Assembly: GCA_036561085.1 (NCBI GenBank)
Contig: DATBPY010000035.1
Span: 1 to 32,831 of the forward strand
DNA from: CAILHX01 sp036561085
GTDB taxonomy: Bacteria; Pseudomonadota; Gammaproteobacteria; Burkholderiales; Methylophilaceae
Direction: 5' to 3'
DNA length: 32,831 nucleotides
Part shown: positions 6,905 through 14,316 of the stretch, piece by piece
How the letters are laid out: each line of letters opens with the position of its first letter
Position numbering within the stretch: the stretch's first letter is position 1
Translations under genes and position numbers: made by a program
Notes under the pieces: model-generated
Databases searched by the model: none
Told to the model about the DNA's origin: nothing
Seen by the model: only the letters and a program-made list of their open reading frames with translations

Positions 6905-8704
6905 TTAACCAAAAGTGAATGCAAATGCTTCAGCACCGGGATCGAGGAATTCGATCTCGAAAGTCTTGTCTTTTACAGCGCTCGATTGTCTGACAAGTTG
7001 ATAAAGGCGCTCGCCGACAATAGTGCCGTTACCATCTGCATCGATATCGGTGCCATGATCCGCACCCGGTGCTTTGCCATCGACCAGCACGCGGAAATGG
7101 ATAGGTTTTCCGGTTGAACCTGGGCCTAGTACCAGATGCAGATCGCGTGCATGGAAACGATACACGATGCGCGCTTGAGAACTTTGGACAACGGCTTTTT
7201 CACTGCCTACCTGCCAATTTCCGGCCAATCCCCATTGATTCAATTTCAGGTTCTTGGGCAATGTGTAGTTATGTGCCTGATCATGGATCTGGCCGTCTTT
7301 TGATGCAAAACCGTCAGCACGCGAGTACCCGACATATGTCTCAGGCGAGTCGGTTTCATCTTCATCCGATGCCATTTGTATGCCCTGCCCTTGCGCAGCT
7401 ACAATGTCTTTACTGATTACTGTGTGGCCTGCTTCTCTCAGTAATTGCTGAATGACTTTTTCCGATTCGTCGTATTCGCCTTCGCCAAAATGGTGGTAAC
7501 GCACTTGTCCTTTGGCGTCGATAAAGTAGTGTGCAGGCCAGTAGCGATTCTTGAATGCCCGCCAAATGGCATAGTCGTTATCTACAGCGACTGGGTAGGT
7601 AATGCCTAGATCCTGTACCGCTTTTTTCACATTGGAGATATTCTTTTCGAAGGCGAACTCAGGGGCATGTACACCGATCACCACCAGGCCTTGATCCTTG
7701 TACTTATCGGCCCAAGCGCGAATATAGGGTAATGAGCGCAGGCAGTTGATGCATGAGTAGGTCCAGAAATCGACCAGTACCACTTTGCCGCGTAGCGACT
7801 CGGTGGTCAATGGTGGAGAATTCAGCCATTCGACAGCGCCGGTTAGAGGCGGCATAGCCCCTTCTATCGGCAGACTGGAATCAGAACCCGCCGCTTCTGC
7901 CTTCATCATGGCACCCGACATACTGCCTCCGGGCTTCATAGCTCCGCCAGACATAGCTCCGCCTGTGTGGTCTGTTTGACCGCCGAACTTATCTAATAAA
8001 GATTGTTCTACCGATGCAGTTTTGGCTGTGGATAAACGTGCCAGCAACCCAGTGTCCAGTCCGAATGCTATCGCTGCCACGCCGCACAACACTGCTACTC
8101 CCAGAGCCTTACGTATCCACTCACTCGCGCCCAGAGAACGCTTCATGGCACTGAACACCTTGCCCCCCACCAGCAACGCGATTCCCAAAGAGGTAGCCGC
8201 GCCTGCTGCGTATGCTACCAGCAGCAAGGTAGTGGTAACACTGGCACCACCCAAGGCGGCACCGGTCAATACCAAACCCAGTATGGGTCCGGCACAGGGG
8301 GCCCAAAGCATGCCTGTGGCTACTCCCAACAAAAAAGAAGCCAGCATATCCGAGCCGGATTCGTCGCTGGTTCGCGCGAGTTCCGCCAATCGACTGCCCC
8401 ATGCCACCAACGGACGCGTCATTCGATCCGACAAAGATGGGAATAGCAGAGTGAGGCCGAAGAAGCCTAATAATATGATGGCTGCCCAACGACCATACTG
8501 ATTCGCGTCTACTGCCCAACCGCCGCCGACTGCCGCAAGCGTGGCGGTGGCACCGAAAGTGACGATCATGCCCACCAGCAATGGCAACCCATTACGCAGA
8601 AACGACTTATCCGAACGCGCGAACACGAACGGCAACACCGGCAGGATGCAAGGGCTGAGAATGGTCAGCACCCCGCCCAGATAGGACAACATGAGCAACA
8701 GCAT
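6905..8704 (-). CDS. dipZ: DipZ-like CcdA-thioredoxin fusion (thiol electron transporter)
   Basis: The protein has 599 residues in three parts. Residues about 1-220 form a CcdA/DsbD-type membrane domain with paired cysteines at C19 (LSPCILP) and C137 (WAPCAGP), which move electrons from cytoplasmic thioredoxin across the membrane. A linker (about 225-285) has a methionine- and glycine-rich core with five Met in residues 251-267. A TlpA-like thioredoxin domain follows with the CINC motif at 318-321 in a WTYSCINC context typical of DipZ. The last 150 residues match the DipZ C-terminal beta domain. It lies between msrB and msrA on one transcript and is the obvious reductant supplier for them. 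The start codon ATG at 8704 has a weak ribosome site; ATG at 8689 is an alternative. Confidence 0.88.
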   Translation of the reverse strand: MLLLMLSYLGGVLTILSPCILPVLPFVFARSDKSFLRNGLPLLVGMIVTFGATATLAAVGGGWAVDANQYGRWAAIILLGFFGLTLLFPSLSDRMTRPLVAWGSRLAELARTSDESGSDMLASFLLGVATGMLWAPCAGPILGLVLTGAALGGASVTTTLLLVAYAAGAATSLGIALLVGGKVFSAMKRSLGASEWIRKALGVAVLCGVAAIAFGLDTGLLARLSTAKTASVEQSLLDKFGGQTDHTGGAMSGGAMKPGGSMSGAMMKAEAAGSDSSLPIEGAMPPLTGAVEWLNSPPLTTESLRGKVVLVDFWTYSCINCLRSLPYIRAWADKYKDQGLVVIGVHAPEFAFEKNISNVKKAVQDLGITYPVAVDNDYAIWRAFKNRYWPAHYFIDAKGQVRYHHFGEGEYDESEKVIQQLLREAGHTVISKDIVAAQGQGIQMASDEDETDSPETYVGYSRADGFASKDGQIHDQAHNYTLPKNLKLNQWGLAGNWQVGSEKAVVQSSQARIVYRFHARDLHLVLGPGSTGKPIHFRVLVDGKAPGADHGTDIDADGNGTIVGERLYQLVRQSSAVKDKTFEIEFLDPGAEAFAFTFG

Positions 8705-8731
8705 GTAGGACTCGTTTTTCTTCTGAGTTAT

Positions 8732-9241
8732 TTAGGCGGTGGCAGGCAGGAACTTCATGGCCGCGCCATTCATGCAATAGCGCAGCCCGGTGGGCTTAGG
8801 CCCGTCATCGAAGACATGACCCAGATGACCGCCGCAACGTTTGCAATGTACTTCGGTACGCGTCATTCCCAAAGTATTATCGTCCCGGGTCTTAACCGCG
8901 TTATCTAGCGGCTGCCAGAAACTCGGCCAGCCGGTGTGGCTTTCAAACTTGGTCTTGGACGAATACAGTTGTTGCGAACACGCGATACAGGCGAAGGTAC
9001 CTGCTCTGTGCTCTGAATTCAACGGGCTGCTGTATGGCAGTTCCGTGCCTTCCTGGCGTAGCACGTTATAGGCATCTGGAGGTAGCAGCTTACGCCATTC
9101 GGCGTCGCTATGCATAACCTCGAACTTCTCCGTTGAACCGGCCTGTGCTGCACGCGCCAGAGGCGTAATAAGCGGACTCAACCCTAACAGCAAGCCTGTT
9201 GAAGCTCCACCAATAAGAAACGATCGACGGTTCAAGTTCAT
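8732..9241 (-). CDS. msrB: Peptide methionine-R-sulfoxide reductase, Tat-exported
   Basis: The protein has 169 residues. It starts with a twin-arginine signal (NRRSFLIGG at residues 4-12, then a hydrophobic stretch ending in ARA). The MsrB domain follows with two zinc-binding CxxC pairs (CIAC and CKRC), the GWPSFW segment and the catalytic RYCMNG cysteine near the end. It reduces the R epimer of methionine sulfoxide in exported proteins. No additional cysteine is present, so no classical resolving cysteine is visible and the neighbouring DipZ thioredoxin domain is the probable electron donor. The ribosome site GGAGATG is strong. The gene is first in the msrB-dipZ-msrA order; the gap to dipZ is 27 bp. 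An operator-like dyad lies 33-63 bp upstream. Confidence 0.92.
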   Translation of the reverse strand: MNLNRRSFLIGGASTGLLLGLSPLITPLARAAQAGSTEKFEVMHSDAEWRKLLPPDAYNVLRQEGTELPYSSPLNSEHRAGTFACIACSQQLYSSKTKFESHTGWPSFWQPLDNAVKTRDDNTLGMTRTEVHCKRCGGHLGHVFDDGPKPTGLRYCMNGAAMKFLPATA

Positions 9242-9273
9242 AATTCATCTCCACAAAAATAGATTGATTGTCC

Positions 9274-9304
9274 TTTGCATATTTCGTTCTAACGACAATG
9301 CAAA
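9274..9304 (-). promoter_or_regulatory. Nested inverted repeat upstream of msrB
   Basis: Arms TTTGCAT (9274-9280) and ATGCAAA (9298-9304) are perfect complements around a 17-base spacer. The spacer itself contains a second palindrome, TCGTT-CT-AACGA (9284-9295). The element ends 33 bp before the msrB start codon, a usual place for an operator. A weak promoter could coincide with it. The binding factor is unknown; an oxidative-stress regulator would fit the downstream genes but is only a guess. Confidence 0.4.
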
Positions 9305-9394
9305 TATCTGATTCACGATGATGAGTCGGTACAAACCCGATTTCCTTACACGGCATGTAAACCCAGACTACTCATCGACGGGAATATGCCAGGC

Positions 9395-9422
9395 AAAAAA
9401 AACCAGGCAGATCGCCTGGTTT
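9395..9422 (-). terminator. Rho-independent terminator reading leftward, no gene upstream
   Basis: Reading the minus strand, a 9-bp perfect stem (AAACCAGGC/GCCTGGTTT, 9400-9422) with a five-base loop runs into eight T residues (9395-9402). On the plus strand the stem is not followed by a useful T run, so the direction is leftward. No protein-coding gene on the minus strand ends here: msrB starts downstream of it and topIB runs the other way. It may close a small RNA transcribed from roughly 9430-9740 or insulate msrB from antisense transcription. Confidence 0.7.
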
Positions 9423-9691
9423 AGAGAGTAAGTTGGAGGATTGCTACGGAGTATACCTATTCGTTTTAGAGTGACCGCCGAACGTTCCGGCGTTGCTTAT
9501 CATCGAAAGTGTATGTGATGCATCTTAATTGGCGCATCGCTTCCACACTATGCAGAGAGTCCCGAATTTATAGGGGAGCTTTTCCCGACCTCTGAGAGAA
9601 AAGATTTTGCTGCTGAAATCTTAGTCGGCGAGTTCCTACATCCATATCAGTTCTAATCTGATTCTTATAGTTTGAATATTTTCTAAAATTG

Positions 9692-9721
9692 CTTCAGAAA
9701 GCAGAGCCTTCTTTGCTGAAG
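9692..9721 (+). other. Hairpin in the leader of topoisomerase IB
   Basis: CTTCAG (9692-9697) pairs with CTGAAG (9716-9721), and the inner AAAG/CTTT pairs extend the stem with one bulged G. It lies 52 bases before the preferred start codon and could form in the mRNA leader. No T run follows, so it is not a terminator. Function is unknown. Confidence 0.35.
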
Positions 9722-9773
9722 TATTGGATGGCGACTCTTCGCATTGATATTAACATTTGGAAAATCTCTTGCC

Positions 9774-10838
9774 ATGCAACACACTGAACATTCCCTATCG
9801 AGTATCGAATCGGGCCAACTGCCGAAGGTTGGGAAATTGCAATATGTGCATGATGAACAACCTGGCTGGAAGCGTAAACGTCTCCGCAAAACATTTCAGT
9901 ATCTGGATTTAGATGGCAAGCCATTAAGAGATGCCGCGCATATCGCGAGGATCAAATCCTTGGCCATACCGCCAGCCTGGACCGATGTATGGATATGCGC
10001 CCAAGCCAATGGGCATATACAAGCCACCGGCCGCGATGCCAAGGGGCGCAAGCAGTATCGTTACCACACGCGATGGCGTGAGTTACGTGACGATATGAAA
10101 TATGAAAACATGATTAGTTTCGGTATGCATTTACCGATGATTCGAAAAAAGGTGGCTCGAGATTTAACCGAGGCCGGTTTAACTCGAGACAAGGTAATTG
10201 CCACCATCATATTTTTACTTGAGAAAACCATGATACGTATCGGCAATGATGAATATGCCCATCACAATAAGTCTTATGGCTTAACTACTTTACGTAATAG
10301 GCATCTCGATATCCAGGGTGCTGATCTGCTTTTTCATTTTGTCGGCAAGAGTAAAGTGGAACACCGAATTAGCTTGCATGACCCCAAGTTGGCACGCATT
10401 GTTAAACAGATAAAAGAGTTACCTGGTCAAGAGCTTTTTCAATACATGGATGGTGATGGGCAGCGTCACAAAATCAATTCTGCAGATGTGAATGAGTATT
10501 TGCAGGAGATCACCGGAGAGCAATATACAGCGAAGGATTTCCGCACTTGGGCGGGAACCCTTCAAACAACTATTGCCCTCGCGCAATTTCAACAATTCGA
10601 GAACATGACTCAAGCGAAGTCGAATGTCGTTCTCGCCATCAATGCTGCTGCAAAAAAGTTGGGGAATACGCCAACGATATGCAAGAAATGCTATGTCCAT
10701 CCTGGCATCATCCAATCCTATATGAGTGGAGAATTATTTCCTCTGATAGTAAATAAACAATTGGAATCAGCTAATAAAAATGAATTGAGTGAGATGGAGC
10801 AATGCGTGATCACATTATTGCGCGATGCCGCAAAATAA
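9774..10838 (+). CDS. Bacterial DNA topoisomerase IB
   Basis: The protein has 354 residues from the ATG at 9774; an in-frame TTG at 9744 could add ten residues but has no ribosome site and gives an atypical N-terminus. The sequence follows the compact poxvirus-like type IB enzymes: an N-terminal domain with the PPAWTDVWIC segment, then the catalytic domain with IRIGNDEYA (arginine), KDFRTWAGT (second arginine) and the nucleophile in CYVHPGIIQSYMSGEL, where Y is at about residue 319. These enzymes relax supercoils through a 3'-phosphotyrosyl link without ATP. It stands alone between a long intergenic region and the copper-storage-like gene 182 bp on. Its role in bacteria is not settled. Confidence 0.92.
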   Translation: MQHTEHSLSSIESGQLPKVGKLQYVHDEQPGWKRKRLRKTFQYLDLDGKPLRDAAHIARIKSLAIPPAWTDVWICAQANGHIQATGRDAKGRKQYRYHTRWRELRDDMKYENMISFGMHLPMIRKKVARDLTEAGLTRDKVIATIIFLLEKTMIRIGNDEYAHHNKSYGLTTLRNRHLDIQGADLLFHFVGKSKVEHRISLHDPKLARIVKQIKELPGQELFQYMDGDGQRHKINSADVNEYLQEITGEQYTAKDFRTWAGTLQTTIALAQFQQFENMTQAKSNVVLAINAAAKKLGNTPTICKKCYVHPGIIQSYMSGELFPLIVNKQLESANKNELSEMEQCVITLLRDAAK

Positions 10839-11020
10839 CTATCGCTCTGCCAAAAACCTTCATCTCAAAAGGAATGTTTTGCTAATCTGCTTCTGATGAA
10901 TTCAGTACAGAGAATCTCCTACAAAATAATCAGACAAGTGCTTATACGTTAACTATCAATTTTCTTTTTAAATGACCGGACATACTTCAGAACCTTATAG
11001 GCAGTTATAGGGAGGTAAAA

Positions 11021-11368
11021 ATGTCTGCTCAACACGGTACATACACCTTGTGCATCGATTTATGTAACAAATGCGCCGATGTCTGCGATGCCTGCACGCT
11101 CGCTTGTTTAAATGAAGAAAACGCGGCTTATATGCGCGACTGTATCCTCATGGATATAGATTGTGCCGCGTTTTGCCGCTTGACTGCGGGCTTCATGGTG
11201 CGTCAAAGTGAAATGCTTGAATTGATCTGTGAGGATTGTGCAGAACTCTGTAACACATGTGCGGAAGAATGCGAAAAGCATCCCATGGAACATTGCAGGT
11301 TATGTGCTGAAATTTGTCGCAAATGCGCGGATACTTGCATGAGAGTGGCTATAGCAAATAATTATTAA
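11021..11368 (+). CDS. Four-helix-bundle copper-storage-like protein (Csp3/DUF326 type)
   Basis: The protein has 115 residues with 19 cysteines, at 11, 15, 18, 22, 25, 29, 41, 48, 52, 70, 73, 77, 80, 84, 92, 95, 99, 102 and 106. The CxxxC and CxxC spacings put them on the inner faces of helices, as in Csp proteins, which hold many Cu(I) ions. There is no signal peptide, so it would be cytosolic like Csp3. The ribosome site GGGAGG is strong, seven bases before the ATG, and two copies of TTATAGG ten bases apart lie just upstream. No copper-responsive operator was recognised. It probably heads a transcript with the asmA-like and flavin-reductase genes. Zinc or other metal storage is the alternative. 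Confidence 0.88.
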   Translation: MSAQHGTYTLCIDLCNKCADVCDACTLACLNEENAAYMRDCILMDIDCAAFCRLTAGFMVRQSEMLELICEDCAELCNTCAEECEKHPMEHCRLCAEICRKCADTCMRVAIANNY

Positions 11369-11389
11369 TGTAATGTTGAGGAGTTATCC

Positions 11390-11434
11390 ATGCCTTCCAC
11401 GTCTAGACTTCGTGTTTCTAAATGCTTTTATTAA
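11390..11434 (+). CDS. Possible 14-codon leader peptide overlapping the asmA-like start
   Basis: A strong ribosome site (GAGGAG, 11378-11383) sits six bases before ATG at 11390. It opens a 14-codon frame, MPSTSRLRVSKCFY, ending at TAA 11432-11434. The ATG of the asmA-like gene (11422) lies inside it in another frame and has no ribosome site of its own, while an in-frame TAA at 11419-11421 bars any upstream start for that gene. Either translation of the small frame feeds the larger gene by coupling, or this is the original start of the larger gene separated by an indel. No attenuator hairpin was seen. Confidence 0.45.
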   Translation: MPSTSRLRVSKCFY

Positions 11435-13245
11435 AGCGTTTGAAGCGAAGCCTATCGCCGATGGTTCTAGTCAGTGCAATCGTTCTTGTCACGGTTCTTC
11501 TATTCTTCAACTGGAATTGGTTCAGACCGGCGCTTGAACATTATGTGAGTTACAAATCGCATCGAATCGTGAAAGCCGACGACATGCAGTTGGAGTTTTC
11601 GCGATCATTAAAACCCACGATCAAATTCCGTAATCTTTATATTCAAAACGCATCATGGTCTTCTCCACGACCATTAGTTTCGGCTAAAGAAATATCGTTT
11701 TCATTTTCTTCATTCAGAATGCCTTTCTCGGATACACCGGGGGTCGTAGAAATCTCCATGTCGGGTGCGGAAGTGAATCTTGAGCGCCTGGAAGACGGAA
11801 CGAGAAATTGGCGACTGATCAAGCCGGAATATCGAGGCCCTGGAAGGTATTTGGTAATGGCTTTACGGGCAGATAGCAGTATTGTCCATTTTACGGATCA
11901 TAGCCATGCACTTGATCTGATCGCCCAAAGTAATCCTGCTTCTACCGACCACCTCATTTCTACTTCATCGTCTCCTGCATCCCTTTCAAATCGGATCACC
12001 TTTAAAGGTACCTATCATGACAAAGATTTCAGGGGAGACACGCTAACCGGACAAAGATTAACATTTCAGAAAACCGGCCAAGTATTCCCTATTCAGGGTA
12101 TCGCCTATTCTGGAAAAGCAGCATTGAATGTAAGCGGTGACCTTGGAGATATATTCAAAAATCAGATCATCGATGCAGATATTAATTTTTCGACTCCATC
12201 AGCATCGGCCATCAATCCTTTTATGAATACCCATTTTCCCGATACCCACCCCATCAATGTGCATACCCATTTGGTTAAAAAATCCGACACCTACGACGCC
12301 AATAATTTACAAGGGAGATTGGGTAGCACCGATGTCGCGGGAAAGCTCACCTATATACACGACAAAAACCGGCCCTCACTTAAAGGTAGTTTATCAAGCA
12401 ACGAGACACAGTTGAATGATCTGCTGTCCATGATGCCCGGAAAAGAGAGTGCCAAGCCGGCAATCGGCGGCTCAGGTTCTATCGTTTCTCGTCACACGAT
12501 TTCTACTGAGGCATTTAAATCTCAAGACTTAGACTTATCGCTTAGCGTCCATAAATTTCTCTCTCCCAATTTGCCCCTCATAGAAGATCTACATATGAAG
12601 GTAGCCCTGATTAATGGAGATCTAAAAATAAACCCGATGAATGCCATGCTGTTCGGTACTTCAATCAACGCTACGCTCTCTCTAAATGCGCAAGCTCAAC
12701 CGATATCGGCTCAGGTCGTTATTGATACTCAAAATTTTGCGATCAACAAAGCACTGGCAAACACCAAATTACATGACATGGTTTCCGCGCCATTGACTGC
12801 CCATATCCATATGAACAGCATCAGCGATTCAACAGGCAAGTTGTTAGATAACGCTTCGGGCAAAATGGATTTTAAGGTTGGTCGTGGCGAAATCTCCAAT
12901 AAGCTTGATGCAAAAATGGGCCTCGACTTTGGAAAATTGGTTTGGTTGTCTATCAGGGGAGATAAGGAGATTCCGCTCGACAGGGCAGCGATCCATCTTG
13001 ATTTCAAAAACGGTATAGGTCTATCGCATGATACCGAATTTGAAACCTCGCAAACCATTACGCAAGGCATCGGCAGCATCAACCTACAAAATGACTCGCT
13101 CGACTTCTTGCTAACTCCAAGGCCGAAAGACCCGACTATATTTTCGCTAAAGTCGAATATTCGTATTTACGGACCGCTGAATAAACCGCAATTTAAAATT
13201 GAACGCAGGTCTTCGACTGAAAAACATTTACATGAAAATACCTGA
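11422..13245 (+). CDS. AsmA-family inner-membrane-anchored protein
   Basis: The protein has 607 residues. A short basic N-terminus and one membrane helix (about residues 13-29) are followed by a long periplasmic beta-rich region. The first 110 residues carry AsmA-family landmarks (FRNLYIQNASW, LVSAKEISFSFS, GAEVNLERLEDGTRNWRL), and the C-terminal third has GKMDFKVGRGEISNKL, typical of the AsmA_2 domain. AsmA-like proteins act in envelope homeostasis and are proposed to carry phospholipids between membranes. The length resembles the shorter AsmA/YhjG type, not TamB. The start lacks a ribosome site and depends on the small frame at 11390 or on an alternative ATG at 11461. The end overlaps the next gene by 14 bp. 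Confidence 0.82.
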   Translation: MLLLKRLKRSLSPMVLVSAIVLVTVLLFFNWNWFRPALEHYVSYKSHRIVKADDMQLEFSRSLKPTIKFRNLYIQNASWSSPRPLVSAKEISFSFSSFRMPFSDTPGVVEISMSGAEVNLERLEDGTRNWRLIKPEYRGPGRYLVMALRADSSIVHFTDHSHALDLIAQSNPASTDHLISTSSSPASLSNRITFKGTYHDKDFRGDTLTGQRLTFQKTGQVFPIQGIAYSGKAALNVSGDLGDIFKNQIIDADINFSTPSASAINPFMNTHFPDTHPINVHTHLVKKSDTYDANNLQGRLGSTDVAGKLTYIHDKNRPSLKGSLSSNETQLNDLLSMMPGKESAKPAIGGSGSIVSRHTISTEAFKSQDLDLSLSVHKFLSPNLPLIEDLHMKVALINGDLKINPMNAMLFGTSINATLSLNAQAQPISAQVVIDTQNFAINKALANTKLHDMVSAPLTAHIHMNSISDSTGKLLDNASGKMDFKVGRGEISNKLDAKMGLDFGKLVWLSIRGDKEIPLDRAAIHLDFKNGIGLSHDTEFETSQTITQGIGSINLQNDSLDFLLTPRPKDPTIFSLKSNIRIYGPLNKPQFKIERRSSTEKHLHENT

Positions 13246-13783
13246 CAAGATGGATTTTCCAGTCGATCAAACCCGCCAGTTACTCGAACCCGGACCGATT
13301 ATCCTGGTGAGTTCCGCTTATCAAGGCCATCAGGATATTATGACCATGGGCTGGTACATGATGATGGAATATACGATGGTAGGGTGTTACATATGGGATC
13401 AGAATCACAGTCGTTCCCTCATTCGTAACAGCGGCGAATGTGTGATCAATGTCCCCACAATCGACATGATCGATACAGTGATCGACATCGGTACTTCTCA
13501 CGCAACAGATAATGATGAAATAGATAAATTCGAGAAATTCGCTTTAACGACTAAAGCCGCTTCAAAAGTGGGGGCGCCACTTATAGCCGAATGTTATGCG
13601 AACTTCGAATGCAAGCTGATTGATGACTCACTGATCGATAAATACAGTTTGTTCGTTTTTGAAGTAGTGAAAGGCCATAAGGCCGCTCATCCCGAATACC
13701 CAAAAACAGTACATTACCGGGGTGGAGGAAAATTCATGGCTTCAGGGGAAAACTTGGATTACAGCCATCGACTTAACATTTAA
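13232..13783 (+). CDS. Flavin-reductase-like FMN-binding split-barrel protein
   Basis: The protein has 183 residues from ATG 13232, which overlaps the end of the asmA-like gene by 14 bp, so translation is coupled. It fits the flavin reductase-like family: an N-terminal PGPIILVSSAYQGHQDIMTMGW segment (landmarks PGPIILVSS, MTMGW), a central IRNSGECVINVP motif, which is the family's hallmark near the FMN site, and a C-terminal strand with VFEVVKGH. Members bind FMN and reduce free flavin or supply monooxygenases; some have other substrates. The partner is not evident. The nearby ABM-fold gene is far off and on the other strand. Confidence 0.8.
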   Translation: MKIPDKMDFPVDQTRQLLEPGPIILVSSAYQGHQDIMTMGWYMMMEYTMVGCYIWDQNHSRSLIRNSGECVINVPTIDMIDTVIDIGTSHATDNDEIDKFEKFALTTKAASKVGAPLIAECYANFECKLIDDSLIDKYSLFVFEVVKGHKAAHPEYPKTVHYRGGGKFMASGENLDYSHRLNI

Positions 13784-13820
13784 CCGACTCGGTTCTTACT
13801 GAAGAAATAATGGAATGATC

Positions 13821-13850
13821 TTGAGGAATAATTTATTTAGATTCCCTCAA
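13821..13850. terminator. Imperfect hairpin between convergent genes
   Basis: TTGAGG-AAT (13821-13829) pairs with ATTCCCTCAA (13841-13850) with a one-base bulge. It lies in the 91-bp gap between the convergent flavin-reductase and SRAP genes, where a two-way terminator would be useful. There is no clear T run on either side, so the assignment is weak. Confidence 0.3.
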
Positions 13851-13874
13851 ACGCATCTTCGAAACTGTCTGTAT

Positions 13875-14309
13875 TCATCCAGCGACCCCATTCAATTCGA
13901 CCAATCTCGGCCATCGATCATGTATCCACCCAAACTCAGCAGGCGTATCCATAGTCACCACATAGACTCGTGTTTCATCACTATGTTTTGCCAACAACCC
14001 CTGTATCGCTTGCCTTGGTACTACATCAATCCAGTGTGATTTGCGTTCGTGGTCTTTTTCCATAAAGGATTGCGCCGGCAATAAAACCGGTTGTGGATTG
14101 AAGCGTTCCCATTTACCGCACTTCACCGAGTCTAATCGAGCCCACCCTCCGTTAGGAAAGAAGCGATCAGGTTCTTCCTTGCGTTTGCCCCATGTAACCC
14201 ATTCAACATCACCATCACGTTTAAGGACAGGCAGCGCAGCTTTTGGATTGGGGAAATAGATCTTCCATTCCTTCCCCGATTTATCAGTGTATTTAATGCC
14301 GCTACACAT
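13875..14309 (-). CDS. Divergent SRAP-domain (YedK/HMCES-like) protein
   Basis: The protein has 144 residues from ATG 14309. That start puts a cysteine at position 2 (MCSGIKY), the residue that forms a covalent link with abasic DNA in SRAP proteins after Met removal. Other family landmarks follow in order: PNPKAALPVL, a WVTWGKRKEEP segment, WARLDS (56-61) where most members have NARSE, LLPAQSFMEKD with E84 in place of the GFYEW glutamate, and WIHDRWP with H130 for the catalytic histidine. Cys2, Glu and His are kept; the usual Asn appears replaced. A longer upstream frame reaches 14465 but overlaps the repressor gene. It lies seven bases after the LexA-like gene on the same strand. SRAP proteins protect abasic sites during replication and are often SOS-linked. 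Confidence 0.75.
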   Translation of the reverse strand: MCSGIKYTDKSGKEWKIYFPNPKAALPVLKRDGDVEWVTWGKRKEEPDRFFPNGGWARLDSVKCGKWERFNPQPVLLPAQSFMEKDHERKSHWIDVVPRQAIQGLLAKHSDETRVYVVTMDTPAEFGWIHDRWPRLVELNGVAG

Positions 14310-14316
14310 AGTGGTT

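Larger units (their letters stand above)
9242..9773. other. Long intergenic region between msrB and topoisomerase IB
   Basis: No convincing protein-coding frame lies in these 530 bases. The region holds, from left to right, a nested dyad upstream of msrB (9274-9304), an isolated leftward intrinsic terminator (9395-9422), an unassigned AT-rich stretch and a hairpin (9692-9721) in the leader of the topoisomerase gene. Because msrB and topIB are divergent, promoters for both must be here. The leftward terminator has no annotated gene feeding it. Confidence 0.6.

Noticed and set aside
8022..8501. Plus-strand frames opposite dipZ, including one of 159 codons
   Set aside because: They lie entirely opposite conserved membrane-domain coding sequence and show low-complexity Pro/Ala/Ser content.
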